This document shows positions 44,001 to 52,361 of a DNA stretch of 64,000 nucleotides, piece by piece. The first letter of the stretch is position 1. Each line of letters begins with the position of its first letter. A program made the position numbers and the translations under genes. This DNA comes from Archangium lipolyticum (GTDB taxonomy: Bacteria; Myxococcota; Myxococcia; Myxococcales; Myxococcaceae): positions 248,001 through 312,000 of the forward strand of contig NZ_JANKBZ010000006.1 of NCBI RefSeq assembly GCF_024623785.1. Direction: 5' to 3'. Under the pieces are notes generated by a model. It had not been told where the DNA came from. It did no database searches and saw only the letters and a list, made by a program, of their open reading frames with translations.

Positions 44001-44579
44001 GAGGTGCGGCTCGAGTCCGAGGGTGTCCATGCCCTCGAGTTCCGCGCCGTGGACCAGGCGGGGAACGCGGAGCCGGTGAAGTCGCTGGGGGTCCGCATCG
44101 ACCGCACCGCCCCGAGCCTGGGGGTCAGCGGCGAGGGGAGCTACACGGTGGAGCAGACGGTGGTCGTGCGTTGCACGGCGGCGGACGCGCTCTCCGGACT
44201 GGACCTGGACCCGTGCGGTGCCCCGGTGGTGAGCGAGGCCGCGTGGAACCTGCCGTTGGGCACGAGCACCTTCCCGCTGCTCGCGAGCGACCGGGCGGGC
44301 AACGTGACGAGCAGGCAGGTGAGCGTGACGGTGCGGGCGACATTCGACTCGCTCCGTGCGCTGACGAGCCGCTTCCTGGCGGGCGCCGCGCCGGGCCAGG
44401 CGAACAGCCTGGGGGCGAAGCTGGACGCGGCGAAGAGCGCCTCGGAGCGGGGTAACACCACCGCGGCGAACCACCAGCTCGCCGCCTACCGGCACCAGGT
44501 GGAGGCGCAGTCGGGCAAGGCCCTCACGGCCGAGCAGGCAGCGACGCTGAGCCGGTTGGCCGGAGCGCTGACGCACTAG
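41073..44579 (+). CDS. Large secreted S8 (subtilisin-like) protease with PA domain
   Basis: Secreted serine protease of 1168 residues. GTG 41073 follows AAGGAG; an upstream ATG at 41037 is possible but lacks such a site. After a signal ending HSASA comes an I9-like propeptide. The catalytic triad is D201 (AILDDGVDY), H245 (YHGTHVAAT) and S539 (LSGTSMAAPHAAGS), with a protease-associated domain between His and Ser (ARGAAAGILLYND region). The C-terminal 500 residues are Ig/fibronectin-like beta domains ending in an Ala-rich helix. Role in extracellular protein degradation during predation is by inference. Confidence 0.92.
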   Translation: MKTRPTPRRLRGSSRLLSVLVLMAHSASAAPPEARRIPEPPAELKEQLSAFERGTSKPVSVIVKLASEPVAAHAAAYKNRGQAIAEGARRSQREKVRGERGRIISELARQGLKNGPRHVYEEALNGFALTVPADQLELIASLPGVVGIYPDAEVVRNQGLREDTDAPAPAPELTASVPAIGAPALWARGYRGEGMVVAILDDGVDYTHPDLGGCLGAGCKVQGGYDFVDLDADPQEGAGEYHGTHVAATAAGLKGVAPGAKLLAIRVLGTNTSGKPSNLSAVMAGLDYAVAQGADVANMSLGLGTTYAQANNLWGEMVSNAIRAGVVVTNSNGNNGPGTYTTGVYAATPDTIGVGNSDARATKYPRTTLAATGEALQGGAYGTPFPASLLGTHLQVVDVGYGNAPSDYAGKNVVGKLVIAQRGGTGDVSFVNKANQAAAAGAAGILLYNDAARAIDFTTAALGLPSITLSYANGRKVLANPLVVVSDFNPGPQMSTDSSRGPTPDLFIKPDVSAPGTAIVAAVPFSISATGYASLSGTSMAAPHAAGSAALLRQMHPEWTPLEVKTALMNTAGNLTTLTGDSYRTLEQGAGFMNLSRAMEPAVSIAPGSIRFGMLTPESGFTATHTLTVTPRTAGRGYQVKAELLKSWPGVTVAPSVTQVRPDGSAVEVGLTVSVDPAVAAAGEYEGYLRFIDTEEPGNSYRVPFFFVHQLPVSELQLANLFIGTQANGRESVDVSFKVGQPLADWYLGSMAGTRYTANQGPAQPGSRTYRWNGRTSAGQLLGEGNWNMGVWYRLPGATTFTFGTTYTRFFVDRTVPRLSIDAPAPGVVSNPRLTLAGAVADSGMNSWGDVGGRVDINGRPADLFLRVPALRFPDQNSELAFTHELTLREGMNTVTLYAEDRSGNRSEVTYTYELRLDTRGPVTVATASPAPNGFGWNNGSVTVGLAATDTDGSGVSGLEYGLAGAPLVSVAGASAEVRLESEGVHALEFRAVDQAGNAEPVKSLGVRIDRTAPSLGVSGEGSYTVEQTVVVRCTAADALSGLDLDPCGAPVVSEAAWNLPLGTSTFPLLASDRAGNVTSRQVSVTVRATFDSLRALTSRFLAGAAPGQANSLGAKLDAAKSASERGNTTAANHQLAAYRHQVEAQSGKALTAEQAATLSRLAGALTH

Positions 44580-44601
44580 CCGTCCGAAACACGGCCCGTC
44601 C

Positions 44602-44629
44602 CGGGGGGAGGTAGCGCTTGCTCCCCCCG
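44602..44629 (+). terminator. Hairpin after S8 protease gene
   Basis: Arms CGGGGGGAG and CTCCCCCCG pair over a 10-nt loop. No T-tract follows, so it is only a possible terminator. Confidence 0.4.
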
Positions 44630-44690
44630 CGCCATCCCCCCGCGCCGCGTGCATTCTCCAGAGGAGGGCTGGTGTATCCTGGGGAATCGC

Positions 44691-45221
44691 ATGGCGAGCT
44701 TCGGTCACGTAGCGGTGGGAATGGCACTGGGACGCATTGGCGCGGGAGCGGCGCCGCCGGGGCGCGTGGCCGCCAGCATGCTGCTGATGTCCGCGCTGGC
44801 GATGCTGCCGGACGCGGACGTCATCGCCTTCAAGCTGAGGATTCCGTACCAGGCGGAGTGGGGGCACCGAGGGGCGTCGCACTCGCTCGTCCTGGCGGCG
44901 GTGACGGCGCTGGGGGTGGCGGTGGGGGCACGAGTGCTCCGGAGGCCGGCGCTGAAGGCGGGGATGCTGACCCTCGTGGCGGTGGGCAGCCATGGCCTGC
45001 TGGACGCGATGACCACGGGAGGCCTGGGCGCGGCGCTCCTCTGGCCCTTCACCCAGGCCCGCTACTTCTTCCCGATGCGCCCCATCCCCGTGGCGCCCAT
45101 TGGCGCGGGAATGCTCTCCGCGCGGGGCCTGCACGTGGTGATGGTGGAACTCCTCCTCTTCCTGCCCTTCTGGGCCTATGCGCTGTGGCCGCGCCGGGTG
45201 GCGCGTCCGGCGGAGGGATGA
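44691..45221 (+). CDS. YdjM-like membrane metal-dependent hydrolase
   Basis: Inner-membrane protein of 176 residues with about four helices. HVAVGMALGR near the N-terminus, LPDADVIAF, WGHRGASHSLV and GSHGLLDAMTTGG carry the conserved His/Asp pattern of the LexA-binding YdjM/UPF0227-like membrane hydrolase family. Substrate unknown. It lies 6 bp before thpR. Confidence 0.82.
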   Translation: MASFGHVAVGMALGRIGAGAAPPGRVAASMLLMSALAMLPDADVIAFKLRIPYQAEWGHRGASHSLVLAAVTALGVAVGARVLRRPALKAGMLTLVAVGSHGLLDAMTTGGLGAALLWPFTQARYFFPMRPIPVAPIGAGMLSARGLHVVMVELLLFLPFWAYALWPRRVARPAEG

Positions 45222-45227
45222 ACCGGT

Positions 45228-45800
45228 ATGCGCCTCTTCGTCGCCGTCACACTCGGGGAAGCGATCGAGTCCGAGGCCACGGCCGCCATCCAGCGCCTCA
45301 AGGGACTGGCACGGCACGCGCGCTGGGTGCCTCCGGCGAACCTGCACCTCACCCTGCACTTCCTCGGGGATGTGGCGGCGGAGCGGCTGCCCGAGCTGAA
45401 GGAAGCCCTCGCGCCCGTGGGCCCGGCCCACGAGCCGCTGACGCTGAGCATCGAGGGAGGAGGCGGCTTCGGAGCGCCGTCACACCCGCGGGTGCTCTGG
45501 GCGGGAGTGGGTGGGGACACGAAGGCACTGGGAGCACTACAGGCGGACGTCGTGGACGTGCTGAGGCCGTTGGGCTTCGAGCCCGAGCACCGCGACTACG
45601 CGGCGCACCTCACGCTGGCGCGTTCGAAGGTACCGAGAGGAGACCGGGAGCTGGCCGAGTGCGTGAGGGCGCTGCGGGACGCGAAGTGGGGAGAGACGCG
45701 GGTGGACCGGCTGGTCCTCTTCGAGAGCCTGGGAGGCAAGTACCACCCGCGAGCCGAGTTCCCGCTGGGCAAGTCCCCTCTCCCTCTGGGAGAGGGCTAG
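45228..45800 (+). CDS. thpR: RNA 2',3'-cyclic phosphodiesterase (ThpR/LigT)
   Basis: 2H-phosphoesterase of 190 residues that opens 2',3'-cyclic phosphates on RNA. The two HxTx motifs are H40-L-T (NLHLTLHFLG) and HLTLARSK near residue 127. The last nine codons (SPLPLGEG) and the stop lie inside a dispersed palindromic repeat, which has replaced the native 3' end. The catalytic core is intact. Confidence 0.9.
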   Translation: MRLFVAVTLGEAIESEATAAIQRLKGLARHARWVPPANLHLTLHFLGDVAAERLPELKEALAPVGPAHEPLTLSIEGGGGFGAPSHPRVLWAGVGGDTKALGALQADVVDVLRPLGFEPEHRDYAAHLTLARSKVPRGDRELAECVRALRDAKWGETRVDRLVLFESLGGKYHPRAEFPLGKSPLPLGEG

Positions 45801-45810
45801 GGTGAGGGTA
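45775..45810 (+). repeat. Dispersed palindromic intergenic repeat, copy 5
   Basis: Copy overlapping the 3' end of thpR; it provides the terminal codons and TAG stop. Arms and TCT loop match the other copies; followed by TAGGGTGAGGG. Confidence 0.87.
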
Positions 45811-45955
45811 TTCGCGCTGCTGGCACTGTTACACCTGAGGACTCCGGGAAGCTGGAGCGGCCAGGCACACTCGAGGTGAAGAAACCGGGACCGGCGCCGC
45901 GGGAGAGCCACGGAGGGACGGTGCCGCTGGAGGAGTAAGGGCATAATGGGAGGCC

Positions 45956-48271
45956 ATGCCCCCGCGTTTCGTGCTCGTGCTCCTCGTTGGCCTGCTGGCC
46001 CTCACCGCTTGTCGAAGCAACCACGAGGGGGCGGTGAAGCTGACCGTCTCCTACTCCGGATTCAGACCGGGCTGCCTTCGGGTGAGCGTGAAGGACGCGG
46101 AGGGAGCGGGAGAGGAGCGCACGACGGAGCTCGCGGGCAAGGGCGAGGTCACGGGCGGCACGGTGACGGTGGCCGCCTTTCGCGAGGCTGGATGGAGCAA
46201 CAGCCTGACCGTGAAGGCCGAGGCCTTCGAGAAGACGTGCACGACGGAGTCGCCTCCAGTGGCCACCGACCTGCGGACGGTGACGGTGGAGAAGGGCCGA
46301 GTGGCCGAGGAGACGCTGGCGCTGGCGGCCAGCGACAAGGACGGAGACGGCTACGTCTCCGACGATGCGGGCGGCCACGACTGCGACGACGCGGAGACCG
46401 GCGTGAATCCTGACGCGCGGGAGCTCTGCAATGGCAGGGACGACAACTGCGACGACAAGCAGGACGAGGGCTTCGACGTAGGAACGGAGTGCGCGAGCAC
46501 GGATGGGTGCCAGGGCATCTGGTTCTGCGACTCACAGGGAGTACACACCTGCTCGGCCAACAAGCCGGGCCAGTGGCATCCCGACGTGGACAGGGACGGC
46601 GAGGGTGCCCAGGGTCCGGGCCTCACGAGCTGCAAGAAGCCCGAGGGCTACGTGGCCAATGAGCTCGACTGCGACGACACCAACCCGCGGCGCAACACCA
46701 GCGCCACCGAGTTGTGCAACGACGTGGACGACGATTGTGACGGGAAGAGGGACCAGGGGCTGGGCCTGGGGAACAGCTGCACGGGGCAGGCGGGATGCGG
46801 AGGCCAGCTGGCCTGCGCCACGGATGGAGGCACGATGTGCAACAGCCCCACGCCCACCGTGCTGTACCCGGACAACGACCAGGACACGCGAGGCCAGGCG
46901 GACGCGGGCGTGACGAACTGCGGCCCCACCCGCGCCGGCTACGTCAACAACGCGAATGACTGCGACGACACCCGGGCGAACGTGTACGTCAACGCACCGG
47001 AGATCTGCGACGGGCTGGACAACGACTGCGACGGACCGCAGGACGAGACCTTCAACCTGGATGCGGGCTGCAACCCGGGCCTGGGCTGCGCGGGAGTGAC
47101 GGCGTGCGCGGCGGACGGAGGCACGCAGTGCGCCTATGTCACTCCGCCGTCGAACCACTACCCGGATGACGACCTCGACCAGTACGGGAAGGAGGACGCG
47201 GGCGTGCTGACCTGCACGCCGGACGCGGGCTACATCCTCCAGGCGGGCGACTGCAACGACGGAAACCCCTTCACGCACGCGGACGCGGGAGAGCTGTGCG
47301 ACCTGGAGGACAATGACTGCAACGGCACGGCGGACGAGCCCGGCACGTGCCCGGCGGGCGGCGGGAAGTGGGTGGCCCAGTCGATGGGCACGGACCTCTG
47401 GCGGTCGGTCTCCATCTGGGGGGATGGAGGCGTCTGGATCGCGGGCGGCACCAACGCCCTGCGCCTGCGCGAGCCAGGACAGGCGACGTTCCAGGACCTG
47501 GCCGGGCACTGCACGGGCGTGTGGTACGGAATCTGGGCGGACCCGCGCAACGGCAACGCCACACTGGGCGGCAACACCGCCGCCACCGGGTACCATCCGC
47601 TCGGTGCCGCGAGCTGCATGGCGGCGCCCCCCGCCACGAATACCGACGTGAGAGGCGTCTTCGGATTGACCCGCGCGAACGGAGGCCTCGAGGGCTTCGC
47701 GGTCGGGGTGGATGAGGACAACACCTCGCTAGGACGCGTGTTCTGGACGGATGGGAGCACGAGTACGCCCAACACCAACCCCGATCAGTTGGGTCCGCTC
47801 TGGGATATCCACGGTGTCTCTCGGGACGTGCTCTTCGCGGTGGGCGGGTTCACGAGCCCGGCCCAACCTCGCATCTACCGCTTCAGGCCCACCCAGAACG
47901 ACTGGGAGAACGAGCTGGTTCAGAACATCCCGGGCGTGGAGGCAGGACGACTCCGGGGAGTCTGGGTCGTCAATTCCAAGCTCGCCTACGCCGTGGGTGA
48001 GAGCAACTCCGTCCTTCGCTGGAATGGGACGAAGTGGAGCAAGCACTCGGGGCCCTCCCCAACAGAGGACCTGCTCTCGGTGTTGGCGTTCGGAAGTTCC
48101 TCTGTCTACGTCGTCACGGGCACCGGCCGGGTGTACCGGTTCAACGGCACCAGTTGGAACGAGCTGTTCCAGCTCAGCGGGGGAGTGATCCTCCGAGATA
48201 TCGCCGGGAGCAGCCCGGAGAACCTCTGGGTGGTGGGCCACGACGGCGGGGTGGCCCACTGGCCACAGTGA
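45956..48271 (+). CDS. MopE-like metal-binding-repeat lipoprotein
   Basis: Lipoprotein of 771 residues (lipobox ALTAC). Four repeats of the MopE-type putative metal-binding motif follow, each with DCDD and a later CN-DDDCDG-type segment, at about residues 125-170, 233-270, 333-365 and 428-462. The C-terminal 300 residues form a beta-propeller-like WxWD/YxVG repeat region. MopE in methanotrophs binds copper, but in myxobacteria such repeats are widespread and unexplained. Metal binding is inference. Confidence 0.87.
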   Translation: MPPRFVLVLLVGLLALTACRSNHEGAVKLTVSYSGFRPGCLRVSVKDAEGAGEERTTELAGKGEVTGGTVTVAAFREAGWSNSLTVKAEAFEKTCTTESPPVATDLRTVTVEKGRVAEETLALAASDKDGDGYVSDDAGGHDCDDAETGVNPDARELCNGRDDNCDDKQDEGFDVGTECASTDGCQGIWFCDSQGVHTCSANKPGQWHPDVDRDGEGAQGPGLTSCKKPEGYVANELDCDDTNPRRNTSATELCNDVDDDCDGKRDQGLGLGNSCTGQAGCGGQLACATDGGTMCNSPTPTVLYPDNDQDTRGQADAGVTNCGPTRAGYVNNANDCDDTRANVYVNAPEICDGLDNDCDGPQDETFNLDAGCNPGLGCAGVTACAADGGTQCAYVTPPSNHYPDDDLDQYGKEDAGVLTCTPDAGYILQAGDCNDGNPFTHADAGELCDLEDNDCNGTADEPGTCPAGGGKWVAQSMGTDLWRSVSIWGDGGVWIAGGTNALRLREPGQATFQDLAGHCTGVWYGIWADPRNGNATLGGNTAATGYHPLGAASCMAAPPATNTDVRGVFGLTRANGGLEGFAVGVDEDNTSLGRVFWTDGSTSTPNTNPDQLGPLWDIHGVSRDVLFAVGGFTSPAQPRIYRFRPTQNDWENELVQNIPGVEAGRLRGVWVVNSKLAYAVGESNSVLRWNGTKWSKHSGPSPTEDLLSVLAFGSSSVYVVTGTGRVYRFNGTSWNELFQLSGGVILRDIAGSSPENLWVVGHDGGVAHWPQ

Positions 48272-48281
48272 GCGCGGCCCC

Positions 48282-49055
48282 TCAGGAGGCGGAGGGGCGC
48301 ATCGCCACGACGAAGCGCCGACGAAACAGGAAGGGTGTGCCGTGCGGTGCGGCCGGGTAGTCCTGGCGCAGGAGGGGCCGGAGGGTATCGAGGAAGGCCT
48401 CGCCCTCCGAGGGGCCCAAGGCCGAGAGCACCGGCCGGAGCGTCGTGCCGAGCAGCCACTGCAGGACCGCGTCCTCACCCGGGAGCACATGGAGGTACGC
48501 CGTCTCCCAGGCATCCACGGCGAAGCCGAGCGCTGACAGGTGCGCCTCGTAGAAGGCGAGCGGCTCGGCATGCCCGCGGCGCACGGAGGCGAGCGCGGGA
48601 GCGAACCTGGGCAGCGCGCGCACCTCGTCGATGCGCCGGTGCGAGGGCTCCTCGAAGTTGGCGGGCACCTGGAAGGCGAGCACGCCGCCCGGAGCGAGCA
48701 GTCCCACCAGCCGAGACAGCAAGGCGGCATGGTCGGGCAACCAGTGGAGGGCGGCATTGGAGACGAGCACGTCGAGCGGGGCGGAAGGGGCCCAGCGCGC
48801 GAGGTCGGCGAGCTCGAAGCGGACGCGCTCCGGAGCGGTGCGGCGGAGCGCCTCGGAGACCATGGCCTCGGAGGAGTCGACCCCGAGCACGCGCGAACCG
48901 GGCCAGCGTTCAGCGAGAGTCAGCGTGAGGTCACCCGTGCCACAACCGAGGTCCGCGACGAGGGAGGGAGCGGAAGCGGGCACCCGGGCGAGCAGCTCGA
49001 AGAAGGGGCGCTTGCGAGCATCGCGGAAGTGCGCGTACTGCTGGGGGTCCCACAT
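48282..49055 (-). CDS. tam: Trans-aconitate 2-methyltransferase-like protein
   Basis: Class I SAM methyltransferase of 257 residues. Motif I is VADLGCGTGDLT, with LGVDSSEAM next. SNAALHWLPDH and the C-terminal WETAYLHVLPGEDAVLQW block match Tam, which methylates trans-aconitate. Length agrees with E. coli Tam. It converges with the MopE-repeat gene, 10 bp apart. Confidence 0.85.
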   Translation of the reverse strand: MWDPQQYAHFRDARKRPFFELLARVPASAPSLVADLGCGTGDLTLTLAERWPGSRVLGVDSSEAMVSEALRRTAPERVRFELADLARWAPSAPLDVLVSNAALHWLPDHAALLSRLVGLLAPGGVLAFQVPANFEEPSHRRIDEVRALPRFAPALASVRRGHAEPLAFYEAHLSALGFAVDAWETAYLHVLPGEDAVLQWLLGTTLRPVLSALGPSEGEAFLDTLRPLLRQDYPAAPHGTPFLFRRRFVVAMRPSAS

Positions 49056-49201
49056 GGAGTGCCTCCGCGCGTCGTGGTCGTGCGAGACAGCCCCGCACGT
49101 TGCCGCGGGATGAAGGGGGGTTGGCGCGAGGCCCCAGCCGGAGACAGGAGACCGGCTGGAGCGGGACGCCCGGAGAAGAGACCCCGCCCCGGGAGGAGGA
49201 A

Positions 49202-49942
49202 CTACCGGCGGGGCGTCGCGGTACCGGCGTCCGTGGAGCCAGTGCCAGCGTCGGCGGCCGCGGAGCCAGCGCCGGAGGAGGCAGCGCCACCGTCGGTGGT
49301 GGGGGTGCCACCGTCAGCGGCGGCGGCGGAGGAGGCCGGGGTGACGGCAGGCGGCGGGTTGATCAGCTCGAGCGAGGTGAGGAAGTCATCGGCGGCGGGA
49401 GCGCCGATGCTCGGGTTGTAGAGGACGAGGAGGGTGTAGAGGCGGGGGCCGACGAGGAAGTTGCGGGCCTTGACCTCACCGGCGTCGGAGGAGACGACGA
49501 AGGCCTTGCCGGGGTAGCCCTGGACGGTGACGTCCTCCTCGGACTTGATGGTGCCCTTGAGCTGGTTGACGAGGCCGTTCTTGCCCTCGTTGAGGAAGGC
49601 GGCGGCGGGGTTGGCGGCGACGACCTTCTCGGGGTAGTCGGCGGTGCTGATGGAGTAGAGGACGCCCTCGACGTTGGAGGTCCAGGCGGCGGTGATCACC
49701 TTGCCGCCGGGGATGGCGACCTCGCCGCGCTGGGCCTGGGGCTCACCGGGGATCATCACGGAGAAGTTCTCGGGGGGAGAGAGCTTCTGGAGCTGGGGCT
49801 TGGCGCGCTCGACGGGAGTGCTCTCGCTGGAGGAGACCTCCTCGACGGTGGAGGAAGCGGTGGCGCCCTCCTTGGTGGCGCAGGCGGCGCCGAGGAGCGA
49901 GAGGGTGACGAGGGCGGAGAGCAATCGGGACAGCGATGACAT
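49202..49942 (-). CDS. Lipoprotein of unknown function
   Basis: A 246-residue lipoprotein with lipobox LGAAC. A folded region of about 130 residues (PPENFSVMIPGEP to FLTSLELINPP) is followed by an Ala/Asp/Gly/Ser-rich tail of about 45 residues. This resembles other myxobacterial envelope proteins with disordered tails. No enzyme motif is visible. A 120-bp gap separates it from the next minus-strand gene. Confidence 0.72.
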   Translation of the reverse strand: MSSLSRLLSALVTLSLLGAACATKEGATASSTVEEVSSSESTPVERAKPQLQKLSPPENFSVMIPGEPQAQRGEVAIPGGKVITAAWTSNVEGVLYSISTADYPEKVVAANPAAAFLNEGKNGLVNQLKGTIKSEEDVTVQGYPGKAFVVSSDAGEVKARNFLVGPRLYTLLVLYNPSIGAPAADDFLTSLELINPPPAVTPASSAAAADGGTPTTDGGAASSGAGSAAADAGTGSTDAGTATPRR

Positions 49943-50062
49943 ATGTGCGAGTCCTGAAGGTGGTGGGTGAACGAACCAGCGGCGGACCCTAGACGAGTCC
50001 GCCGCCGGTCGCTACGTCCGAGTAGGGGGAGAGGCGGCTAGGGAGAGGAACAGTCCGTCATC

Positions 50063-52216
50063 TCACTGGCACGAGGAGATAGGGGTATTCGGGTTACCGG
50101 TGTTGCGAGAGTCGTGCTGGTACTTGGGCCAAGGCGCATCCGGGTCGAGGCCCCGGCTGTCCACGACGAAGGCGTACAGCTTGCCTCCTGCGGGCACGTA
50201 GAGAACGCCAACCTGCTCTGCCCGGCCTACTCCCGAGACGTCTCGCGCACAGTCCATAGCGGGCGACAGCGCATTGAGACCGACCCCGCCAGGCAGCGTC
50301 CAGATGTTGGTAAGAGTGTCGCTGGACCAAGCCCCCACCGTTCCCGTAGTTCCCTCCGTACCTACAGCGTACAGAGCACCATCCCGACCGAGAATGGGCG
50401 CGCTCTTGAATGCACCTGCTCCAGCCGGGAAAGCCCTGATATCACTGCCCCCCAAAGTGATCGCGGCCAGGCCCGCCTTGCCTCCACTTAGATTGCCCGC
50501 ACCGAAGAACACGACATTGTTCTGCCCAACAACGAATTGCTCAGTCCTTCCACTTGAGGAATACAACCAAGCCGGCGTCGCAGGCGTCGTGGTGCTACCT
50601 GAATTAGAAATGGACAACACTGCGCCTTGAGTGCGAGCCCCGCCATACGCGCCAACAACATCATTCCCCACCAATGCCAAACCAGTCACCTGGGATGCAT
50701 TTGGTACCGGCCAACCAGACCGAACGTTGCTATTGGTGAACTGGTAGCTCGTCAGCTCATAACTATCATTGGAAAAGAAAACGAACTGGTTCTGCACGAC
50801 GAGAGGCCCTGGACCTTCGATTGTCTGACTGAGATCCACGGGACCAGTGACCGGGCACTTCTCCCCACTCGCCTCCGGGCGGATCGCTCGGATGCTCCCT
50901 TCTGTCCCGATATTTGCCACCGCGATCGCCGTTTCGATACCAGCATCCGTGGTCTGCAGTGCCAGGTTGCTTGAGATTTGACCGCTGGTGGCAGAACACC
51001 GAATCCGCTCTGCGCCAGTGCTCCCATTGATAGACACCAATGCAGCATCACCTGCGCTAGTATTGATTCCGACATACACAGTCTCAATACCACCACCACT
51101 CAATGCCCCAACGAGTGGCCCACTAACAACAGCTCCAACAGGAAGCTCCCATTGTTTCCTTCCCTCGGGCTGCACAGCAATAACCGTTCCCACCGAACCA
51201 GCTGCAGTGCCGACATAGATGGTGCCTTGAGCACCAATGGCAGCAGGAGTTCTGATGAGAGCGCCTCCGGTGCTAGCATCAAACACCCACTTCCAGCGCG
51301 TCATGTTCACGCTGCTCGACCCAGTCCCCGCGTTGCCAGCCTTGTCCTTGCCCTGCACATCGATCTGCATCGCACCGCGGAAGGCATTGAAAGGTGGCTC
51401 CCACAGTTTCACCTGAGCCACTCCACAGAAGACCGAGTCACAGCCCTGGCTCGATACGAACGGCGTGACAGGTACCGCAGGCGCGAATCCCCCATCCGTG
51501 CCTCTCAGCGTGACTGTCAGAGAGGACGGCTCCAGGTTTGGGTCGTTCGTCCGAATCTCCACTGGCAATACCTGGTCACGCCTCCATGCGTTAGCAAAGC
51601 CCGACTCGGGGTCTCCGTACGTCGTGCCCCCACCAGATGTACCCGCATCCGCAGGTGGCACCGTCACCACGAACGTGGGCGGAGTCGCATCCACCGTCAG
51701 ATGGACCGTGGTGCTCGGGCTACCGCCGTCCGGATACGCCGCCGTCAGGAGGAACACGCCATCTCCGGCTGGCGGCGTCCACTGCGCGGTGTAGACCCCC
51801 GCGCTTCCCGAGACTGTCCCCAGCGAACCGCCCGTTCCGCCGTCACTCCGAGCCACGCTGAAGCTCAGGGTCTCTGGGAATTTCAGCTCGAACGTGGGGT
51901 CCGCAACCAACTCCGCCCGCACCGTGACCGCGCCCCCACCCACCAGACCGCCGTCACCCGGCGTCACCACCAGGCCCGTGTACCTCGGCACGCAGCCGTC
52001 CGACTTCGTACACGCCTCATACGGCGCACACGCCGGGTTGCACTGGTCTCCACTGACCTCCTTGTTGCCCGCGTAGCAGAGATTCACCCGCGTATCGCAG
52101 AGGCCATCGCCGCCGTTCGTCCGGCAATCATCGTCCGTCGTGCACGTTCGAGCCGGCACGGTACATCCCGAGAGCGCCCCCAGCAGCAGTACCGTTGCGA
52201 GGACCTTGCGCAGCAT
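50063..52216 (-). CDS. Lipoprotein with Ig-like and PQQ-type propeller domains
   Basis: Lipoprotein of 717 residues (lipobox ALSGC). The start ATG 52216 follows GGAGAGG. A Cys-rich N-terminal segment with Asp-rich DDDCRTNGGDG precedes Ig-like beta domains. The C-terminal half is a PQQ-like beta-propeller (WVF-type blades, ending in WPKYQHDSRNTGN). The 3' half (about 50,100-51,400) is clearly less GC-rich than the 5' half. Function unknown; a surface or envelope adhesin is the general guess. Confidence 0.82.
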   Translation of the reverse strand: MLRKVLATVLLLGALSGCTVPARTCTTDDDCRTNGGDGLCDTRVNLCYAGNKEVSGDQCNPACAPYEACTKSDGCVPRYTGLVVTPGDGGLVGGGAVTVRAELVADPTFELKFPETLSFSVARSDGGTGGSLGTVSGSAGVYTAQWTPPAGDGVFLLTAAYPDGGSPSTTVHLTVDATPPTFVVTVPPADAGTSGGGTTYGDPESGFANAWRRDQVLPVEIRTNDPNLEPSSLTVTLRGTDGGFAPAVPVTPFVSSQGCDSVFCGVAQVKLWEPPFNAFRGAMQIDVQGKDKAGNAGTGSSSVNMTRWKWVFDASTGGALIRTPAAIGAQGTIYVGTAAGSVGTVIAVQPEGRKQWELPVGAVVSGPLVGALSGGGIETVYVGINTSAGDAALVSINGSTGAERIRCSATSGQISSNLALQTTDAGIETAIAVANIGTEGSIRAIRPEASGEKCPVTGPVDLSQTIEGPGPLVVQNQFVFFSNDSYELTSYQFTNSNVRSGWPVPNASQVTGLALVGNDVVGAYGGARTQGAVLSISNSGSTTTPATPAWLYSSSGRTEQFVVGQNNVVFFGAGNLSGGKAGLAAITLGGSDIRAFPAGAGAFKSAPILGRDGALYAVGTEGTTGTVGAWSSDTLTNIWTLPGGVGLNALSPAMDCARDVSGVGRAEQVGVLYVPAGGKLYAFVVDSRGLDPDAPWPKYQHDSRNTGNPNTPISSCQ

Positions 52217-52361
52217 CACAGTCACCTCTCCAAACCCTTTGACGGCCCGATCCGGGGGGATAGCATGGTGCCCCTACTCACGGAAGCGAGCCCGCCTGCG
52301 CGGCTCTCCCCCATCGCTCCCTGCTTCCGCGTACGGCCTGTCCCTTCTCGAGGAGTCCACC

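Noticed and set aside
41019-45431. Open frame of 1470 residues on the minus strand
   Set aside because: Antisense shadow of the S8 protease and neighbouring genes; composition is typical of shadow frames and it has no recognisable domain.
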